Part shown: positions 1 to 9,252 of the stretch, one piece after another
Layout of the letters: each line of letters opens with the position of its first letter
Position numbering within the stretch: the first letter of the stretch is position 1
Assembly (NCBI GenBank): GCA_033064195.1
Contig: JARBJD010000037.1
Span: 1-64,000 of the forward strand
Length of the DNA stretch: 64,000 nucleotides
Reading direction: 5' to 3'
Origin: Blattamonas nauphoetae
Taxonomy: Eukaryota > Preaxostyla > Oxymonadida
Made by a program: the position numbers and the translations under genes
The notes under the pieces: generated by a model
Seen by the model: the letters and a program-made list of their open reading frames with translations, nothing else
What the model was told of the DNA's origin: nothing
Databases searched by the model: none

Positions 1-1348
1 ATATCAGATCGTTGATTGCAGTCTTGACTTTGCTCCATGATTTATCCAGAACAGGAATGACCACCAGGTATTTGGTGTTGATGTTGATGGCAAATAGATA
101 AATCTGCAATACTGTTTTCGACGTTGGTGATTGGATAAAGACAAGATCAATTTCCCATGATCCAAACTTGGGAGAAAAGTAAGGTCGATCACAATTCTGA
201 GGAACCTTTCTGTCTGATGTCTTCTGTGGATCACCTGTTATTGCTTTGGACATGAACTGCATCTTTGATCGAAATGGATACACAATTTTTTCCGTTGTTT
301 TAGGAATCATTGGTGGATCAATTCTCATTCTGTCACTTCCTTTCTCTCTCTGAATTTTCCTGGGATGTGCAGCACTCCATCTGTGATCATATTCCTCATA
401 CCAATCCTGAAATGATCTTCCTCCGAATGGTATTTGTTTTGTGTGAGTCAGAATGAAGTTAAGATCATCGTTCGCAATAGTTCTGTGAATCGATGCTCGA
501 ACAAATGTGTCTCTGTTCATTTTATTTGCATCTAGAATGTGTGAGGTGATAAAGTGTTCCATCTGCTTTTGATTATTCAATAGTGAGTTCTCAGCTTTGA
601 TCTGTTCATCTTCTGAATCATTTCTCTGTTGATGATCAAACAATCCTTTCATTCGTCCCAACTTATGGAGTACTTGCTGTGTCGTCGGTTCGTAGTGTCT
701 GATCTCTCTCACAGGGTGTTTGGACGCAGTTGGTGTGAAGAAGGGATTTCTCTCTATTGGATCCTGCATCTGTGAAATTGGTATAATGTCATCATCATCT
801 TCATCATCATCATCATCATCATCATCCTCATCATCCTCTTCGAACTTCCTCTCCTTCATTGGATATTCATATTCAAACCCCATTGATTTCAAGTTTCTCT
901 TCAGTCCAGGAATAATTAGATATTCAGGTGGTTCTATTGCTATTGGTCCTTGCCCTGGAATGGGTATTGGTCTTGCCTCTGCAGGGCTTCGAACTCTTGG
1001 TGAGAGAATTGGTGTCACTTGTTGATTGTACTTTCGATGATATTCTTTATACATCTTGTATGCTTTTTCACATCTCCAATCACTAAAACGTTTTCCCAAG
1101 AATTCAATAAGAAACTGTGAGACTACTTTTGTTCCATCTGAAATAGTTAAATTAGGAGGTAATCCACCATTGAACCAATCCTCGAAATATGTTTCGTCGT
1201 TTGCTACATATTCTCCATGTGAATCATAGACATCATATACTGGTAAAGTGTTGGTTCTATTGAACTTGACATTGAATATTTTCTCTTTAGAGTGTTGTGT
1301 GCAATTCAGTAACCTATTCACTAATGTATTGATCTGTCGAGTGTTCAT
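1..1348 (-). CDS. Polinton integrase (retroviral-type rve fold), cut off by the window edge
   Basis: The minus-strand frame opens with an ATG at 1348 and stays open for 449 codons to position 2. The N-terminal part has no recognisable domain and carries an acidic Asp/Glu run near 785-845 made by GAT/GAA repeats. Towards the visible end come WEIDLVFI (first catalytic Asp of an RNase H-like integrase core) and then a hydrophobic strand, YLFAININTKYLVVIPV, the pattern in which Polinton and retroviral integrases follow the first Asp. The other catalytic acids lie beyond the window. In Polintons this enzyme joins the element's ends to host DNA. The frame ends 24 bases from the polymerase stop and is preceded by the motif shared with the other genes. 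The Pol neighbour and the rve signature make the call fairly safe. Confidence 0.8.
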   Translation of the reverse strand, partial: MNTRQINTLVNRLLNCTQHSKEKIFNVKFNRTNTLPVYDVYDSHGEYVANDETYFEDWFNGGLPPNLTISDGTKVVSQFLIEFLGKRFSDWRCEKAYKMYKEYHRKYNQQVTPILSPRVRSPAEARPIPIPGQGPIAIEPPEYLIIPGLKRNLKSMGFEYEYPMKERKFEEDDEDDDDDDDDEDDDDIIPISQMQDPIERNPFFTPTASKHPVREIRHYEPTTQQVLHKLGRMKGLFDHQQRNDSEDEQIKAENSLLNNQKQMEHFITSHILDANKMNRDTFVRASIHRTIANDDLNFILTHTKQIPFGGRSFQDWYEEYDHRWSAAHPRKIQREKGSDRMRIDPPMIPKTTEKIVYPFRSKMQFMSKAITGDPQKTSDRKVPQNCDRPYFSPKFGSWEIDLVFIQSPTSKTVLQIYLFAININTKYLVVIPVLDKSWSKVKTAINDLI

Positions 1349-1364
1349 TTATACAAAAATAAAG
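1349..1364 (-). promoter_or_regulatory. AT-rich start-proximal motif of the integrase gene
   Basis: On the minus strand an A/T run followed by TTTTTGTATAA abuts the ATG. It matches the TTTGTANTAA core found directly before two other genes of the same element. Probably a gene promoter or transcript start; this is inference from the repetition. Confidence 0.45.
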
Positions 1365-1371
1365 TTTGTGT

Positions 1372-4300
1372 TTATTCAATAATATAATCAGTTGCTTTCA
1401 GTCCATGAATGAATGGAGGACACGATTCATTTTCAAGTACGATTGCTTTCAGATGAATTCCACTGAGACTGAGTTTCTGCTGTTGTATTTTCGCTATCTC
1501 AAATCCATTACTGTCCTCTTCGCTCACGATTCTTCTCGTCTGGAACGCATCATTCTGATGCTTGAACCGTTTTACGGTGAAGTTCAGTGTTGTAGTCACA
1601 GTTTTCTCTCCATTCAGACACTTCACATAATCGTCACTCGTGATATTTGTTTTCTTCAGAGACACTCCTTTGATCTTGCATTTCTCATCGAGAGAGTACC
1701 ACTTGGGTGCAAGACAGATCATCTGTTCACCTTCCTTCTCAATTGCTAATCCCAACAGCTTCTTCTCATCATCAACTCCTTTTTCAGGATTGGGAAACCA
1801 TTCATATTTGTGCTCATCATAGAATTCTTTGTCAGCAATCACGTGTTCAAATTGTTGATGAATTCCAGCACTTGGATCTCCACTAATCGCCCAATAAGCA
1901 GAATCAGTGTCTCCCTCACAGAAGTGAATCTTGTTCATGTCTAGGCATTTATACATGAAGTTGTAGATGAAATTCAGATACCAGAACTTGGCATTGTCGA
2001 GTGTGAACACTGCATCTTGCAGACATGTTTTGCACGATGCTTTCTCTCTGTCTTCAATCACAATGTAGTTGTCCTCATTGATCTCTCGAGTCGCCACAAA
2101 TCCTTTCATCATTTGTTTCAAGTATGTTCTCTTCTCATTGCAGATTGTGATTGAGTTGTACTTCTCGGTGTTCATTCCATCATATCCGTAACTTCCATTC
2201 AAGTTGGTCTTACAGAACTGTTCCTTTCCTTTGTTTCCAACCTTCATTGCTTCTATTCTATCATTCATGAATGAAGTCACAAATGGTTCGAATCCAGCAT
2301 GTCTCGAGAATACCATCGCACTCTTAATGTCATCAATAATGAAGTGGCAGTAGTCGATGAGGAACCAGAGATAGTATGTCGAAAAGAACATATACTGATC
2401 GTGAGTGCTCAAGAGTTGAGTCAGTTTTCTTTGTTTGTCATCAGTCTTCAATCCATGCTTCTTCATCAACGAATAGGTCTTCTCTCCAATGTTCTCTTCA
2501 GTCGTATTGACAATGATGTTTCTGAAGATTGGTGGGAAGTGAATGAAATCATTTGTGTACTGTTCATCGATATGTCCTTTCAGTTCTGCAACAAACAGTG
2601 TCTTCTGATTCTTGTCTTCAATAATCTTACGACATTCTTTATCTCCTGTTGCGGTGAATAAGCATCGTCCTGGCATGTACATTCTGTGTTTAGTGTTCGG
2701 ATTGTTCTTGTTCTTGATTGATGAAAAAGCACTTGGAGAAAGTGAATTAAAGTCAACACCACAGACGTGAGTCATTTTGTGTTCTGTGTCCTTGGAGATA
2801 ACTTTTCCATCTTCATATGTGAAGTGATTGATTGGAGTCACGTCTTTGATGTTCTGTCTGTGCTGAACATTCGATAATCCACCAGTCACCGCTGCTCTCA
2901 GTTTGTGATATGTTTGCTCATGTGTTAGAGTCATTGGTAGTGATTTCCAGATGCAGTACTTCTTCAGTTGAATCCTCAATCTTGTGAGATGTTCATCTTT
3001 GTCTGACTTGTAGGTGTTGCAGTAGTCACAGCAGATCTTCACGTTCTCTTTTGAATGTCCTTTCGAATTGTCGATTCGATCCAGTGTAGGTCGTACAGCT
3101 TGTGAGAAGTGACTCTTGCATATATAGCACACTCTCTTGCATTGTTGAACAAACCAGTCGTAGTCTGCTTCAGCGACATTGGCTGTAGTATTGCGATGAG
3201 CTTTCTGGTCTTGATACCTGTATCCTTCAACTTTGTATTTCCAGTATTGTTTCGTGATTTTTATTTCACCAGATTCGTCACATTCGTTGTAGTCAGCATC
3301 AATATCAAAGTCCTTGTAGGCACACGCATATTTGATTGCTGAAGCATTCGCTGACAATGGGAGATTGTGCAACATATCCACCTTGTATTGGAAGTTCAGA
3401 TCAATGAGATTATCCAATGGTGCAATCATACATTCGACGTCTCTGATGTTGTAGAACTTGAGGTAATCCCATCTGTTTTTGAATCCTTGTTTGTTCCAAT
3501 CGTCAAGATATATTTGGTAATCAATGTCGGACATTTCACTGTTGTTCAGACTGGAGTAGAATTCATATTTGGAGAATGGTTCTTGTTTACTCAACACTGC
3601 ATCGTAATCTGATGAGTCGAATGATTCGTAAGCGAAGAATGATTTCTGAAGCGTTGTCTTTCCTCCAAAAGCCTTCACTGCATTAACCAAAGTCATTGGT
3701 CCTGTGTATGACATCATGTCGATGAACCGAAGGACCTGTTGGGTTTTCTCGTGTCTGATCAATACTTGTTTATACTTTGTTGTTGATCCAAGGAAGCTCA
3801 CAACTTTCCAATCCTTGTCGACGAGATCTCGGAAGATGAGATTGATGTCAAATCTGGAGCTGTTGAACCCAATCACACTGACTTCATTTTGTGAGGGAAT
3901 CTCTGGGTCTTCATAGTAGTTGTCCTCTCGAACTGTCTCAGCATATTTGAAGAGTTCTCTGATCCATTGCTTCACAAAGTCTTTTCCATCTCGAAGATCA
4001 AAGTAGATTGACTTCATACCTGATTTTGTCTGAATTGCTGATGCAACAGACAGTGGTTTCAAGTGGGATATCAACTGAGTATTGTCATCAGAGAATAAAT
4101 TGTCAAGAATGAGATCTTCCATCGTTTCGAAATCATAAGTGATGTAGTATTGTGTTGGCTTGAATTCATCTTGTCTCTTGTGTGCCATCAGAAACTCAAA
4201 CGTTCTGTTGTTGAGGATGTGCGGAACATATGGTCTTGGTGTTTTGTCAAGGGAGATCTTCTTCACATGTTTTCCATCAAGTTCTTTGCACTCTTTGAGA

Positions 4301-5622
4301 TGCTTCTCATAGTATGTCTTGAAGTGAGAATCTTTGACTTGGAATCCTCTTGACTGACAATAAGGACAGAGTTTGTATCCAGTGATTTTCTCAGGATCAA
4401 CAATGAACATCACATGAACGAGAGTGACTGTACGTGGAATCATCAGAAGTGGGAGAACTCTTGCATCGTCATTTTCGTTGACATACGATTGACTTAGGAA
4501 ATAGCGCTTCTTGTCTTCATCATATTCATAAATGTGAACTGTGATGTTAAATTCTTGCATGACTGTCTCCATATCACATGCAATATCAAATCCAGGATAA
4601 TTGCGCAAGTGTTCAGTAAGTTGATGTGGTTTGAGATGGGTCAGCTTCTTATGCACGGCGAACAATCTTTTTGCTTCAACGTTTCTCATATTGATTGATA
4701 TCTTTTTCCCAGGCACTTCAGGAAGGGTGAGGAACGACAATGATTGAAAGAAACAGATGTTGTACTCAGAATCGATGTACCGAACGTTTCTCGTTTTGAT
4801 GTGTTCAGTGAGAATGGCATTAGCTTTTCCTGCGACTGGGAATCGATAGACTGCAACTAGAATGGAGTGGAATGCTATGTACATTGTCTTCGTATCCATC
4901 AGTGTTCTCTCTTGAGATTCTTTGATAAGATTGATTGCATACTTCGAATACTCATTGATGTCTCCTGAACTTCTGATCACCGTTGGGAAACTCTTTGACG
5001 TGTTCTCCAATTCTGGTCTGAAGTCATTGTATGTTGTCTCATCTTTGTCTTTTCTCTCGATGATCTTTCCAAAGTCAATACTAATCTTGAATGGATGGTC
5101 TTTCTCTTTGTCGAACACTGCTTTGATGAATGTTGTGATTTCTTCAACGTTCTTCAGATGATTGTGGAAGTACAGTTGATATGGTTTTCCATTATCTTCA
5201 ACCTTCTCAACCTCATTCTTTTTGAACTTCCTTCGTGCATTCATGAGACATTCATTGAATGCTGCTTTGTCTCGTGGTTCAGCTAATAATATGCATTCTT
5301 CAAATCCATCAAAGGTCTGCACTTCTCTCTTTTCCATTTGTTCATTTTTCTTTTGAATGATCAACAGATTCTTCATCCAATGATCCATCAGTTTCTCTTC
5401 AATTGATTTCAATTTCCACGTCATTCTGAACACTTGCTTCTTCAGTTCATCTTTGTTCACTCTTGGATTTGCTCTCATGTTTTCAACAATCATTCGGTGA
5501 GCGAGTCGATCTTCTGACGCCATCAGTTGTCGAAGTTTAACTTGTTCAATAAAATCTGGAATGAGATTGAGATCGAGATTCTTTGTTGGATGTGGAAACT
5601 CGAGATCTGTGTGTTGAAGCAT
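1372..5622 (-). CDS. Polinton protein-primed DNA polymerase B with OTU-like and HNH-like parts
   Basis: A 1416-residue family B polymerase that would replicate the element from a terminal protein primer. Exonuclease motifs: YITYDFETM (Exo I, about residue 500), VIGFNSSRFDINLIF (Exo II) and FYNIRDVECM (Exo III). Polymerase motifs: DFNSLSPSAF (A), KTNLNGSYGYDGM (B) and GDTDSAYWA (C). Two extra parts stand out. Around residues 285-410, NICFFQSL with a later hydrophobic strand resembles the OTU-like cysteine-protease region seen at the N-terminus of Polinton polymerases, and is followed by CPYC...H...H, a probable zinc finger. Between Exo III and motif A lies CYICKSHF...LDRIDNSKGHSKENV...CCDYCN, an HNH/treble-clef signature. 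The frame is uninterrupted and the start ATG sits 2 bases after a small upstream frame. The family call is firm; the OTU label is inference. Confidence 0.92.
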   Translation of the reverse strand: MLQHTDLEFPHPTKNLDLNLIPDFIEQVKLRQLMASEDRLAHRMIVENMRANPRVNKDELKKQVFRMTWKLKSIEEKLMDHWMKNLLIIQKKNEQMEKREVQTFDGFEECILLAEPRDKAAFNECLMNARRKFKKNEVEKVEDNGKPYQLYFHNHLKNVEEITTFIKAVFDKEKDHPFKISIDFGKIIERKDKDETTYNDFRPELENTSKSFPTVIRSSGDINEYSKYAINLIKESQERTLMDTKTMYIAFHSILVAVYRFPVAGKANAILTEHIKTRNVRYIDSEYNICFFQSLSFLTLPEVPGKKISINMRNVEAKRLFAVHKKLTHLKPHQLTEHLRNYPGFDIACDMETVMQEFNITVHIYEYDEDKKRYFLSQSYVNENDDARVLPLLMIPRTVTLVHVMFIVDPEKITGYKLCPYCQSRGFQVKDSHFKTYYEKHLKECKELDGKHVKKISLDKTPRPYVPHILNNRTFEFLMAHKRQDEFKPTQYYITYDFETMEDLILDNLFSDDNTQLISHLKPLSVASAIQTKSGMKSIYFDLRDGKDFVKQWIRELFKYAETVREDNYYEDPEIPSQNEVSVIGFNSSRFDINLIFRDLVDKDWKVVSFLGSTTKYKQVLIRHEKTQQVLRFIDMMSYTGPMTLVNAVKAFGGKTTLQKSFFAYESFDSSDYDAVLSKQEPFSKYEFYSSLNNSEMSDIDYQIYLDDWNKQGFKNRWDYLKFYNIRDVECMIAPLDNLIDLNFQYKVDMLHNLPLSANASAIKYACAYKDFDIDADYNECDESGEIKITKQYWKYKVEGYRYQDQKAHRNTTANVAEADYDWFVQQCKRVCYICKSHFSQAVRPTLDRIDNSKGHSKENVKICCDYCNTYKSDKDEHLTRLRIQLKKYCIWKSLPMTLTHEQTYHKLRAAVTGGLSNVQHRQNIKDVTPINHFTYEDGKVISKDTEHKMTHVCGVDFNSLSPSAFSSIKNKNNPNTKHRMYMPGRCLFTATGDKECRKIIEDKNQKTLFVAELKGHIDEQYTNDFIHFPPIFRNIIVNTTEENIGEKTYSLMKKHGLKTDDKQRKLTQLLSTHDQYMFFSTYYLWFLIDYCHFIIDDIKSAMVFSRHAGFEPFVTSFMNDRIEAMKVGNKGKEQFCKTNLNGSYGYDGMNTEKYNSITICNEKRTYLKQMMKGFVATREINEDNYIVIEDREKASCKTCLQDAVFTLDNAKFWYLNFIYNFMYKCLDMNKIHFCEGDTDSAYWAISGDPSAGIHQQFEHVIADKEFYDEHKYEWFPNPEKGVDDEKKLLGLAIEKEGEQMICLAPKWYSLDEKCKIKGVSLKKTNITSDDYVKCLNGEKTVTTTLNFTVKRFKHQNDAFQTRRIVSEEDSNGFEIAKIQQQKLSLSGIHLKAIVLENESCPPFIHGLKATDYIIE

Positions 5623-5624
5623 AT

Positions 5625-5762
5625 TCAGAAGAAATGAACGATGATGTTGATAATTTTTGCTGTCTGGAATATACGTTCGACCATCACAAATTGAAATTGT
5701 GCATTCGGAAAGAGATCTCGAATTTCTTGAATTCTTTCCTTGACTGGTTGTAGCAGTGCCAT
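5625..5762 (-). CDS. 45-residue small protein just upstream of PolB
   Basis: A short frame (MALLQPVKERIQEIRDLF...) with an ATG at 5762 and a TGA at 5625, two bases before the PolB ATG. It is immediately preceded by the AT-rich motif also found before the integrase and the 129-residue gene, whereas PolB itself has no such motif. It may therefore be the first cistron of a shared transcript or a regulatory upstream frame. No homology recognised; the amphipathic N-terminal helix is the only visible feature. Confidence 0.4.
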   Translation of the reverse strand: MALLQPVKERIQEIRDLFPNAQFQFVMVERIFQTAKIINIIVHFF

Positions 5763-5782
5763 TTACTACAAATTAAAAAATC
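5763..5782 (-). promoter_or_regulatory. AT-rich start-proximal motif (small ORF/PolB)
   Basis: Reads TTTTTTAATTTGTAGTAA directly before the ATG at 5762, nearly identical to the copy at 6196-6216. Likely the promoter serving the small frame and PolB. Confidence 0.5.
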
Positions 5783-5805
5783 CGAAAATAAAAAAAGTTG
5801 AGCGT

Positions 5806-6195
5806 TTATTTCTGTTTTCTCTGATGGGGCTTTTTCGGTGCCTTTAACCAGGAATCAAGTCTAATTCTGAACACTTCACTTCCGCCAATCTCTCGATATG
5901 TGAATGGAACCAGAACTTTTGTGTACTCACCTACGAGTTCACAATTGTATTTCTTCAGTTCATTCTCCACAAATGATTGAGTGTAGTGTCGACGTTTCGC
6001 TAGGTGAGGTCTGTTTCCTTGATTCCACAACTTTGGTTTTATTCTCCATTCAACTCCCTCATGAACATACGTCACCGGCACATTCTTTCTGACATACTCA
6101 GAGACTAGTGAACAGTTCTCTTCCTTCATTGATTCAATTAATTCTTGTTCTGAACATACTCGACGTCTTTCCTTGTACATCGCAGTTGGATTCAT
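5806..6195 (-). CDS. 129-residue two-repeat basic protein of the Polinton
   Basis: A compact basic protein with an internal duplication. Residues of about 17-70 (ENCSLVSEYVRKNVPVTYVH, then W.IKP..W) are echoed at about 75-120 (YNCELVGEYTKVLVPFTYRE, then F.IRLDSW). Each unit has a helix, the NCxLVxEY core, a VPxTY strand and a Trp-ending strand. Repeats of this NC.L..EY....P..Y type are familiar from large DNA viruses, often near endonuclease or DNA-binding modules; that link is from memory and not tested. It is the first gene at the right side of the element, with the shared AT-rich motif touching its ATG. Function unknown; DNA binding is a reasonable guess. Confidence 0.6.
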   Translation of the reverse strand: MNPTAMYKERRRVCSEQELIESMKEENCSLVSEYVRKNVPVTYVHEGVEWRIKPKLWNQGNRPHLAKRRHYTQSFVENELKKYNCELVGEYTKVLVPFTYREIGGSEVFRIRLDSWLKAPKKPHQRKQK

Positions 6196-6216
6196 TTAAT
6201 ACAAATTAAAAAATTC
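6196..6216 (-). promoter_or_regulatory. AT-rich start-proximal motif of the 129-residue gene
   Basis: Reads TTTTTTAATTTGTATTAA directly before the ATG at 6195; best-conserved partner is 5763-5782. Confidence 0.5.
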
Positions 6217-6239
6217 TAAATTAGATTTTCTTTCGTTGT

Positions 6240-8229
6240 TTTCTCAGTTTTGGATTTTTCGTTGAAATCGAGGATTAATGGGTTCGATCACTCATTTCTC
6301 ACAAGTGATAGTTTCGTTCTGATTCTTCGCGTTTCGGAATCTCCTGAAATTGGAGATCATCATGGTGTGCTTCGTTTTTTGGATTTTCCGAACTTTTGCA
6401 GAGTTCTCCGCGGTTTCAGGATCGGTCGTGGATCTCTGCACATTTATGTGAAAAGTAGTATGCCGCTCTCATTTTCTCCTTATTTCAGCTCTGTTTAACT
6501 CGTTTTTGATTGAATTGTCACTTCATTTTCACTAGGAATTATTTCGTTTTTGACCTCACTTCAGTCTTCATTTTTTCGTTGTTTATCCATAATATCCACT
6601 TCATTCATGTTTCTTTCAACTAAACTTTTTCTCCAATTCAACACACTAATTCTCGTTTACTGGATTTTCCGGACTTTTGCAGAGATCCGCCATTCAACGG
6701 CTCACTTCATATCTCGGTATTTTTCCGGAAAATCCAACATTTCACGAACATTTTTGAATCATTTTTGTTGTTTTTAAGAGAGAAAACCTGAACACAGACC
6801 TAATTTTCACTATTGGTGTCACATTTCACACCGTTTTCACGATCGTCATTTTCACTCTCAGTTTCAGACTTGCCCGTTTCATTGTTGGTTGTTTCGCTTT
6901 CTTTTACTCTGTTTTTGTGAAAAAGTGATGAAAAGTTGACTAAAATGATGTGCTAGTGAAGTGAGAACGGCCCACAAAATGAAATAATAAGTAGTGAAAA
7001 TGAAGAGGAATGGTGAAGAGATCAAATGTGAAATGGGGAGAGAAAGTGATGAAATGAAAGGGACTACAGTCGGTTTTGAAGTGACAAAACGGTCAAAAGT
7101 TGTGAAGTGAAAACATGAAAAGTGACTTTATGGGAGAACTATCCGACAAAATCTCCTCAAAATTTGAGCACACCTTACTCATACCGTGAGAAAGAAGGAT
7201 TTGCAGTGAAAATCAGATCAAAAAATCCATAGTGTCAAAATGTTAGTGCAAGCGTGTCGTCACAAGAGTGATCGAAAAACCGACCCTCCAGAGCGAACTA
7301 TAGGTGGTGTAAAACCAGAATTCTCAAAAAAGCGTCGCTTGAGTGCAATTGCGAAGTGGTTGACGTGAAATCAATGAGAAATGAAAATTGACAAAAATTG
7401 TGAAACGATCGTGTGTCGAGGATCGTCAAAACCGAATGACGCGAATACCTGTCCACTACCGATTTGACACGTTTTGAGACCATCAGAGGGCGAAAAGTGA
7501 CGTGTTGGAGAAGAGCGAGACGTCACTTTCTCCTCCTTAAAAATTTTGTCATTTTCAAAATATGTTGTGGGGTCGGATCAAACTTTATTTTCAAAAGTGC
7601 TTTTTCTGAAAATTTCACCTATCAAAATCAATTTTGTAATTTTAGAACGTGTTTGAACACAATTTGAGACATAAAGGTGTTCATAGTGGCGAAATCCGAA
7701 CATCGACTTTTTCGTCACTTTTTGGACCTAAGTTCGGTACACAGTTCGACGAATTCTCAACCGATTTTCATCGGGATTGTTTTGATCGATGACCGACAGT
7801 GTCCCCGAGATTTTAGAATTTTTTGCAGAATTTTTCGAAATGGTTCTCACATTGGATTCGACTGATTTGTGGTCAAAAAGGGAAAAACACCAAAAAAGTG
7901 CCAACATTTTTTCGAATGTTGCCAAAATTTGCTTCAAAATTGACACTTTTCACGAGGTCAAAATATTGGACATATTTTGAGAATTTAGGCCAAATATTGA
8001 TGTCATCAAAATGTCATAAATTCCTTTTAATACAAGATTCAAAATTGGTCAATCGGACTTGACTTTTAGTTTTGATTTCAATGACAATTTCAGATTGGTT
8101 CTCTATTCGCTTCTATAACTACTCCACGCCAGCACACTTCCATTCATTCCATTGAATTCTCCCTGTGATTGATCGTTGTCCAATGCTGGGAAATCAGAGT
8201 CTTCCTACTCAATAATTGCAACCCAATGT
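6240..8229. other. AT-rich non-coding stretch, possible Polinton terminal region
   Basis: No frame on either strand looks like protein. The sequence is rich in TTTTCACTT/AAGTGAAAA words on both strands, giving weak inverted similarity between about 6515-6560 and 6970-7012. A 23 bp direct repeat occurs at 6381-6403 and 6662-6684. It could hold the Polinton terminal inverted repeat, but the matching end lies outside the window. Confidence 0.4.
6381..6684 (+). repeat. Direct repeat pair, 23 bp
   Basis: GGATTTTCCGAACTTTTGCA continuing with GAG at 6381-6403 recurs with one change at 6662-6684. Spacing is 281 bp. Confidence 0.6.
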
Positions 8230-8575
8230 GCTGTATAAAGAAACACTCTATGATCCTGTTTTAAGGGAAAGAAGGGTTTTTTGGAAAGGAATTGATTCGT
8301 TCATTTTCTTTCAAATTCCAACCAAAATTGCGCTGTTTACGTTCCAAAGAACGGGGAACAGTGAACACAAAGCCGTTTCAGATAGTCTGATCACAGAATT
8401 GAACGTTTCTGTTGAAAATTTCATCAAAATTGGTCCGTAGGTTGTGGAGATCTGATTTAGACACACAACAAAAAGGGCGACAAACGAGGTTTTTTGAGGA
8501 TTTCTCCGATTCGCATCGAGAGAACATTTTCTCATTTTCTTTATTTCTAAGTTGGACCAAAATGGTTTGTTTCAT
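8230..8575. mobile_element. Truncated copy of the shared-core MITE family
   Basis: Contains the reverse complement of the family's core (ACGTTTCTGTTGAAAATTTC and the following TCATCAAAATTGGTCC), then a terminal-repeat piece ending in GGACCAAAATGGTTTGTTT at 8572. The outer end is missing and a complete type A copy begins at once, so the two are abutted or the second inserted into the first. Confidence 0.6.
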
Positions 8576-9165
8576 AGATATGTCATTAACCCGGTCCGTG
8601 TCACCAACCCCGAACCTGAGGTCCAAATAAACCATTTTGGTCCAACTAAGAAAAAAGTTAAATTTGAGAAATGTCCTATTTGGGGAATTCGAGAAATCCT
8701 AAAAATACCTCGTTTTAGCCACTTTTCAAAATGTGTACTAGTATATCTCAACAACCAGTGAACCGATTTTCATGACATTTTTCACAGAAACGTTTTTTGG
8801 TGAATCTAAAATATTGAAAAAAAATTGAAAAAAAATTAGGGGTATTTCGGAAGATGTGAAAAAAGGCTTTTTTCTCGCCCAAAAATTTCTTAGGCAAAAA
8901 ATTGTTTTTTTTGTGAGTCTTTTTTCGATATATTCACGATAAATATGCTTTTTATTTGGTGTAAAACGGATATCTGGTTGTGGAGATTTGAGCGGAAAAA
9001 GTTTGAAAAATGTGTGCATTCCTGCTGCATGCAGTATTTTTAGGATTTCTCGAATTCGCCAAATAGGAAATTTCTCAAATTTTACTTTTTTCTTCGTTGG
9101 ACCAAAATGGTTTGTTTGGACCCCAGGTTCCGGGTTGCTGACAGAATCGGGTTTATGACATATCT
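8576..9165. mobile_element. Complete type A MITE, 590 bp, 134 bp terminal inverted repeats
   Basis: Terminal repeats 8576-8709 and 9032-9165 are inverted copies beginning AGATATGTCATWAACCCG and running through GGTCCAAAYAAACCATTTTG to GAGAAATCCTAAAAATAC. The interior carries the family core (TATCTCAACAACCAGTGAAC, CACAGAAACGTTTTTTGGTG). No coding capacity, so it is a non-autonomous DNA transposon. No clear target duplication is seen at its ends. Arms differ at several positions, so it is not very recent. Confidence 0.8.
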
Positions 9166-9252
9166 TTAAGCAGAAAAGATGAGGATCATCGAATGATCTT
9201 TCTTTTTCTCATCATCCAGTCTCACTTCATTCCAAGCCTATACAGCTAAACT

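Larger units (their letters stand above)
1..6240 (-). mobile_element. Polinton/Maverick virus-like element, left part outside the window
   Basis: All four recognisable frames lie on the minus strand and are packed with gaps of 2 to about 45 bases: an integrase running off the left edge, a protein-primed family B DNA polymerase, a 45-residue frame and a 129-residue protein. Integrase plus protein-primed PolB is the hallmark pair of Polintons. None of these genes shows an intron, unlike the host genes further right. The capsid, ATPase and protease genes expected in a complete Polinton would lie beyond position 1. The right limit is uncertain: coding stops near 6195, and the AT-rich non-coding DNA that follows could hold the terminal inverted repeat, but the partner repeat is not visible. 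The visible frames look whole, which suggests a fairly recent insertion. Confidence 0.85.

Noticed and set aside
720-1025. Plus-strand Ser-rich frame at the left end
   Set aside because: It is the antisense of the integrase gene's acidic run.
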